From assembly GCA_951394405.1 (NCBI GenBank), contig OX596338.1, positions 1,612,001 through 1,676,000 on the forward strand: a stretch of DNA of 64,000 bases, given 5' to 3'. Of the stretch, positions 58,949 through 64,000 are shown one piece after another (within the stretch, counting starts at the first letter, position 1; every line of letters begins with the position of its first letter). Under the pieces are notes generated by a model. The model was not told the DNA's origin. It saw nothing but the letters and a program-made list of their open reading frames with translations, and ran no database searches. Source of the stretch: Coprinellus micaceus. Its lineage: Eukaryota > Basidiomycota > Agaricomycetes > Agaricales > Psathyrellaceae. The translations under genes and the position numbers were made by a program.

Positions 58949-60537
58949 ATGACTGACTCGACCAGATCTTCTCGCATCCTTCCCTCGTTCTCTCTGGCAA
59001 ACAAGGTACAGCAGGGCGAGTTACCCCTATCTGACGGGCGGCTAATCTTGCGATCCCCGATCAATAGGTGTGCGCTGTGACTGGGGCAGCAAGGGGGTTA
59101 GGATTGGAATTCTGTCGCGCCTTCCTACATTCGTGAGTCCAGTATATGCTTGTTCAGGTACTTGGAAGCCCTCATCCATGTCTGGGGCTTTCCAGTGGGT
59201 GCACATCCCTCGCTCTCCTTGACTTGAGGGCGGCAGATTTGGATCTGGCCGTGACTGAGCTCTTAGAGTTTTACTCTGGTATATCCCCCTTCCGTGAACC
59301 GTATACATGTACTTCTAAAAGGCCTGCCAATAGTTACCCACGGGTCCAAACCAAACGAACTCCAAGTCATTGGCATAGAGTGCAACGTTGCGTCAGAGGA
59401 GAATGTCATCGCTGCGATGGACAAGGTGGTGGAAGGCCTGGGGCGAGTGGACGTCGTTGTCGCGTCGGCCGGTACGTGTGCATCCCCCTGCTTCCGTACA
59501 CTATCTCTTCTGTGCGTACGAGGAGCTGATCTTCACTAGGTATCGTGGAGAACTACTCCGCTCTCGAGTGTGTCATTTATTCTGATTTTGTAGCCAAGGC
59601 GCTTAATGGCTAACACCTGCGCATTCCACCAGCTACCCAGCTGAACGAGCTAAGCTTCTCCTCGATATCAATGTGAATGGAGTGTTCTACACCGCACGCG
59701 AAGCCGCTCGCCGCATGATTCCCCAGAAGGGTGGCTCTGTCATCCTCATTGGAAGTATGAGTGCAAATGTACGGCCAATCTACCTTCCTCGGTTTATCTT
59801 GTGCGGTGGCTGAAGTAATGTTTGACGGCAAGATTGTGAACGTTCCTCAGGTACGCCGCAACGAGCGCCGCAGGAGGAGAGCTCATGCTTGTGCTATTGT
59901 TGCCCATAGCTGCAAACGCCGTATAATGTGTCTAAGGCGGGTGAGATGCTTCACTCCTAGATCATGAGAGGCATACTCATTGCCCCTAGCTGTGAAACAT
60001 ATGGCAGCTAGCTTGGCCGTCGAGTGGGCGCAGCACAACATTCGTGTCAATTGCCTGAGGTAGAAGCTTTACGCATCATCGTTAACGTTCCTTCTCACCA
60101 TCGAATCCACCACAGCCCGGGGTACATGCTCACCAAGCTAACACGAACAATTCTCGAAGGCGACGCAGAGCTCAAGGTAGGGTTTCGCACTTTGGGAAAC
60201 TGATCCTGGGACTAAACGCTCACTCTGTTTTGCTATCCGTGCAATTTATCAGGCGACTTGGGAGAAGTTGACACCCATGGGGAGGGTGAGCTTGATTTCC
60301 ACTGCACTTACTAAATTAATTGACCAGAACACTAACCGACGCTGTCATTTATGCTATCATTGTCTAAGATGGGAGAACCGGAAGATCTTGCGGCAAGTTC
60401 TATACCTTCGATTCCAGTCTCGTTCTGATTGTTGAGCGTGACTATTCCAGGGGGCGATTGTCTTTATGGCGAGCGATGCGTCGAAATTCATGACTGGCTC
60501 TGAAATTAGAGTAGATGGCGGGTACTGTGCGATTTGA
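58949..60537 (+). CDS. Short-chain dehydrogenase/reductase, sugar-alcohol (mannitol/arabinitol) type
   Basis: A classical SDR split by many introns. It starts MTDSTRSSRILPSFSLANK, joined to VCAVTGAARGLGLEFCRAFL (cofactor motif TGxxxGxG). Then CNVASEENVIAAM, VVVASAGI, LDINVNGVFYTAREAARRM, a GSVILIGSMSAN strand with the catalytic Ser, PQLQTPYNVSKAAVKH (YxxxK) and WAQHNIRVNCLSPGYMLTKL. The C-terminus has MGRMGEPEDLAGAIVFMASD and MTGSEIRVDGGYCAI. The VNVPQ and YNVSKAAV forms resemble NADP-mannitol dehydrogenases, D-arabinitol dehydrogenases and Sou-type proteins; the substrate is unproven. Confidence 0.87.
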
Positions 60538-60667
60538 ATTGCCTCTATATAACCTGTCGACGTAATACGTACATGCCCCAAGTCATCCTAACCCTCATTT
60601 CTTGCGTCCAACGTGGACAAAGTCTGGCAAAGTCGAGTTAGGGGCCAAACTCCCGTTTTGTACACTC

Positions 60668-61895
60668 ATGTCGCCTTCGTCTCACCCACCATCGTCGTCG
60701 TCTACAGCGGCGTCGCAGATCAAACGCTCTAGTCGGTTCGATTTCACGAAGAAGAGGCGATGGGGGGACCTTGTCATGGCGGATATGGTGGAGGATGTGG
60801 GGTTCATCGTCAATGTGGCCATGACGGTGCTCTGGTGTGGGCCTGCTATCTATGATGTTCTGGGATGGAGAGAAACAGATCTGCTTGATTCCGAAGTCAC
60901 GGAATACATGAATGGTATGTCCGTACCGTTTACCTCCTCTGAACTCAACCCAATCTCTTGGTATTTCAGAGGATGATCAAGCGAGGTTCCGAGATGAGTT
61001 TGAGCAGGCTGTCGCCTCAAACGAATGGTTCGACGTCCAGGTTCGTATGAAGGTGGACACCTCCAAGGTCACTTGGACGGACCTGGAAGAGGTGGAAGTG
61101 GCGTTGCAGGGGTGCCCTGAACAGATTGAGCTCGAAGACGGAGGTAAAATTCCTGCGGTGTTTTTGTATGGCAAACACCGAAATCCTACTTCGTGAGTCT
61201 TGATACCCTCGACGAAAGTTCGGACCCAACGTCTCACCTGAACTTTCAGACAATATTCTACTGTTGTGGATTTGGAGATGGAGCGTCTCGTCCTTGAGGC
61301 CAGACTCGCCGAATTGAGAGAGGTTGCGACGCCAGAACTCCTCGCAGAACTTGCAGCGGGTGAGGGCTCTAACTCCTTTTATACATCCTCGAACCTCGCA
61401 GCGCGGCAAGCAGAGGCCGAAGAAGTGGAGCCGAAAGACGAGGACAGTCCACCTGCGGAGGAGGTAAACCCTGAAGCATCCAAAGGGAGTCCGCAGACAG
61501 AGGAAGAACCTGAAGACGCTGAAAACGCGCGAAAGAAGAAGAGGGTAGGCATATCAAAGTCGCGTCATTTACTCCCGCTGATCTACTATTTCTTAGCCCA
61601 AGAAGCAGCACCCCAACGAGCACCACGTCTGCGTTGCGTGTGGTCGTACAGCTTCACCCGAGTGGCGAAAGGTCTATCACCGTACTTGCCTCGTACCTTC
61701 ATCCCAGTCTCTGACACGCTCATTCAGGGGCCACAAGGACCAAAGACACTTTGCAACGCCTGCGGGCTGCGATGGGCGAAACAGACCCGAACTGATCGAC
61801 AGAAGGACGATCCTGAAACTCAGCCGGGCAAAGACTCTACAGGAGAAGATAGCAGTGCAGGGAGCACACCTCAGTCCAACGACTCGGGATTGTGA
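60668..61895 (+). CDS. WC-2-like PAS/GATA transcription factor
   Basis: A likely partner of the blue-light photoreceptor WC-1 in the white-collar complex. A Ser/Pro leader (MSPSSHPPSSSSTAASQIKR) precedes the short helix SSRFDFTKKRRW, then a PAS domain (IVNVAMTVLWCGPAIYDVLG, DDQARFRDEFEQA, VFLYGKHRNP). An acidic stretch follows, then basic KKKRPKK and a GATA-type finger: CVACGRTASPEWRKGPQGPK, then TLCNACGLRWAK, spacing CX2CX18CX2C, the WC-2 form. An intron splits the finger after WRK. Acidic Ser/Gln-rich tail ends at 61895. About 340 residues, close to basidiomycete WC-2. Confidence 0.88.
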
Positions 61896-62260
61896 TCGCC
61901 ATTTCTTCATATTGACCTCTTGAGCGCTTGAGCTTACACGGACATATTGAACTCAGGCTAGCATGCATGAATTTGGCGCCTATTTTCTTGCTGTGTACTA
62001 TTTAGTAAACCCCACCACTATTTCTTGTCGTTGAACCCTGCAGTCTCCACGTACACGGCCCCTTGTTGCTATGTCGGTTCTCCTAATTTAATGACAAACT
62101 TTTGCTCTGGAGTTGGTCGGCAATGGGCATGCGCGGTCAGCTGCGCGTCAGATCAAACGCCCCTTGACTTGATACCACCACCTCCTTGACGCACACTTGC
62201 AGTAGTAGACTGCTAGTCCTCTGCAGTAACATATCCAGCTAACGTCGTATACATTTACAC
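61896..62260. other. Intergenic region, 365 bp
   Basis: Between the WC-2-like gene and ARPC1, same strand. No recognised element. Confidence 0.5.
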
Positions 62261-63716
62261 ATGGCACCTCAGGTCTTCCAGCTGGCGCAGACGCCAGTGA
62301 CGTCGCACGCGTTCAGCACCGATCGGAACCGTAAGGATCTCCCTCTCCGTGCTCGATATGCCAATCTAATCAATGGGGAATAGAGGTCTGCGTGAGCTTC
62401 AACAACAACGAAGCGCAGATCCTAGCCCGTCGTGGCAACGAGTGGGCCGTCACGGATACTCTTGCTGAGGTACGCCCCAGATCGCATACGGGATCACCCT
62501 CCACTCACTAGGTTATCCAGCACGATAAGATCATTACCTCCATTGACTGGGCCCCCAACTCAAACCGCATCGTCACCGCATCGCAGGATCGCAATGCTTA
62601 TGTCTGGGAGCAAAAACCAGACCCCGAGACTGGGGCCTTGGTGTGGAAGCCGACACTGGTGTTGCTGCGTATCAACAGGGCTGCGACTCATGTGAGGTGG
62701 AGTCCCAAGGAGGACAAATTTGCGGTGGCTAGTGGTGCCCGGTGCGTCTTTGTGGCTTGCGATCTCCGTCAGGGCAACGTCTAATAGTATTCATTCGATT
62801 AGTGCTATCGCCATCTGCTCATTTGACGAGGAGAACAACTGGTGGGTCGCCAAACAACTCAAGAAGCCCATCAGGTCCACGGTTCTCTCTGTCGACTGGC
62901 ACCCTAACAACGTCCTGCTCGCTGCTGGAAGCGCCGATCTCAAGGCCCGCGTGTTCTCCGCGTATATCAAGGAGGTCGATGAGAAGTACGCCTTGTCGTC
63001 ATCATGGTATGAGCCCCTATTCTAATGTGTGATGCAGGCCCGCCCCCACGGTATGGGGCTCCAAGCTCCCTTTCAACACGATCTGCGGAGAGTACAGCAG
63101 CTCCTCTGGTGGATGGGTCCACACTGTCGGCTTCTCGCCATCCGGAGATGTTCTCGCTTTCGCAGGTTCGTCCCTCTCTCATGCTTCGACGCGCCAGCCT
63201 AACGTACCAACTCTTCTAGGCCACGATAGCACCATCAACGTCGTCTATCCCAATGGCCCCGCCGTCTACAGCGTTCGCCTTCCCTCCTTACCACTCGTCT
63301 CCCTCACCTGGACCTCCGAGAACTCCATCGTCGCCGCGGGCCACGACTGTCGCCCCCTCATCTTCTCGGGCTCTGAGCAAGGTTGGCAAGAGGCTGGCAC
63401 CCTCGACGACGCCAAGTCCTCTTCCTCTGGCAGCGGATTTGGGGGCGGTGGAACCCCTGGCCGTTTGAACTCGGCGGCGTTCTCGACTTTTAGGAACGCG
63501 GATGTCAGGGGCCAGTCGGGGGCAGGGGGCACTTCGAGCGATACGAAGTTGACCACTGTGCATCAGAATACGATCACAGAAGTGAGGCCGTATGAGTTCG
63601 TTGGGGGCGAGGTGGCGAAGGTCAGTACAAGTGGGGTGGATGGAATGTTGGTTGTTTGGGACACCAATGAGGTTAGTGCCCTTACGAGCAAGTTGGGTGG
63701 GGCGCGTCTTGGGTAG
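62261..63716 (+). CDS. ARC40: Arp2/3 complex subunit 1 (ARPC1/Arc40), WD40
   Basis: The WD40 subunit of the actin-nucleating Arp2/3 complex. It starts [20 protein letters not shown], joins over an intron to [13 protein letters not shown], and shows WD-type blocks: [89 protein letters not shown] and [16 protein letters not shown]. The insert after the sixth repeat (Gly/Ser-rich, about 63430-63540) is a common family feature. The final [17 protein letters not shown] is followed by [14 protein letters not shown], and I end at 63716; an alternative 3' splice would give VASAINLVRTG instead. Confidence 0.95.
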
Positions 63717-63926
63717 ATAGTACATATGTTTCCTTGCCAATTACGCTCTTGACTCTGGTAACGAATGGACGTAACAGGTGGCCAGTGCGATAAATTTGGT
63801 ACGTACAGGCTGAGTGGGATTGGGTATTGGTACAAGTGAGGTTCGGCATGCGATTGCATAATGGTTTCAAGGGGTGGATGGAGCTCACGCTGAGCGCATT
63901 CCAGAGTCGAAGTAGACGGAAGACGA

Positions 63927-64000
63927 TCAATGCTGGATGGTGGTGTCGTTTGTTGTGTCGTAATACGCGTCCGGTGCAGGCTGGTCGTTGATAACTCCCC
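63927..64000 (-). CDS. Possible C-terminus of a minus-strand gene running off the right edge
   Basis: On the minus strand an open frame enters from the edge (GVINDQPAPDAYYDTTNDT) and ends at a TGA at 63927-63929. At only about 23 codons the family cannot be recognised. It would be convergent with ARPC1. Confidence 0.25.
   Translation of the reverse strand, partial: GVINDQPAPDAYYDTTNDTTIQH

Overview
The window is 64 kb of gene-dense nuclear DNA from a filamentous fungus, almost certainly an Agaricomycete (mushroom-type basidiomycete). The evidence is the gene content, the many short introns (about 50-60 nt, GT...AG) that split nearly every gene, the very small exons, and a secreted family-6 cellobiohydrolase with a fungal CBM1, which points to a plant-litter or wood decayer. 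Coordinates for multi-exon genes run from start to stop codon. I re-read the splice sites by eye, and most reading frames close cleanly.

Layout. 1-8 kb: the 3' end of TIM54, the meiotic helicase MER3/HFM1 on the minus strand, and the cell-cycle protein CKS1 diverging from it. 8-22 kb (minus strand): an STE23-type insulin-degrading metallopeptidase, a large one-TM protein of unknown function, the RPA large subunit RFA1, and an indoleamine 2,3-dioxygenase. 22-30 kb: 3-hydroxyisobutyryl-CoA hydrolase and tubulin cofactor E as a divergent pair, an SRSF1/Srp2-type splicing factor, and the cysteine desulfurase NFS1. 30-42 kb: Cel6A cellobiohydrolase, NECAP and CSN8 as a very tight divergent pair, the proteasome phosphatase UBLCP1, a NUDT19-like Nudix hydrolase, and a secreted type-B carboxylesterase. 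43-64 kb: a CWF19L1 debranching cofactor with three zinc knuckles, a class I/II aminotransferase, arginase, a giant kinesin-4-like motor, a sugar-alcohol-type SDR, a WC-2-like PAS/GATA factor, and the Arp2/3 subunit ARPC1. A probable minus-strand C-terminus touches the right edge.

The genes are mostly unrelated housekeeping functions, not a pathway cluster. The loose themes are nitrogen and amino-acid catabolism (IDO, HIBCH, aminotransferase, arginase) and cell-cycle/DNA metabolism (MER3, CKS1, RFA1). The last theme has regulatory support: perfect ACGCGT (MCB) boxes cluster in the MER3/CKS1 divergent promoter and upstream of RFA1. No transposon, CRISPR array, rRNA, convincing tRNA or biosynthetic cluster was seen.

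I found no clear undescribed biological system. The most notable signals are the MCB clusters, a telobox in the HIBCH/TBCE divergent promoter, 10- to 26-nt microexons in four genes that carry catalytic or structural motif codons, a seven-unit 21-residue repeat and an 81-residue motor insert in the kinesin, and the conserved-looking protein of unknown function at 13.3-17.0 kb.
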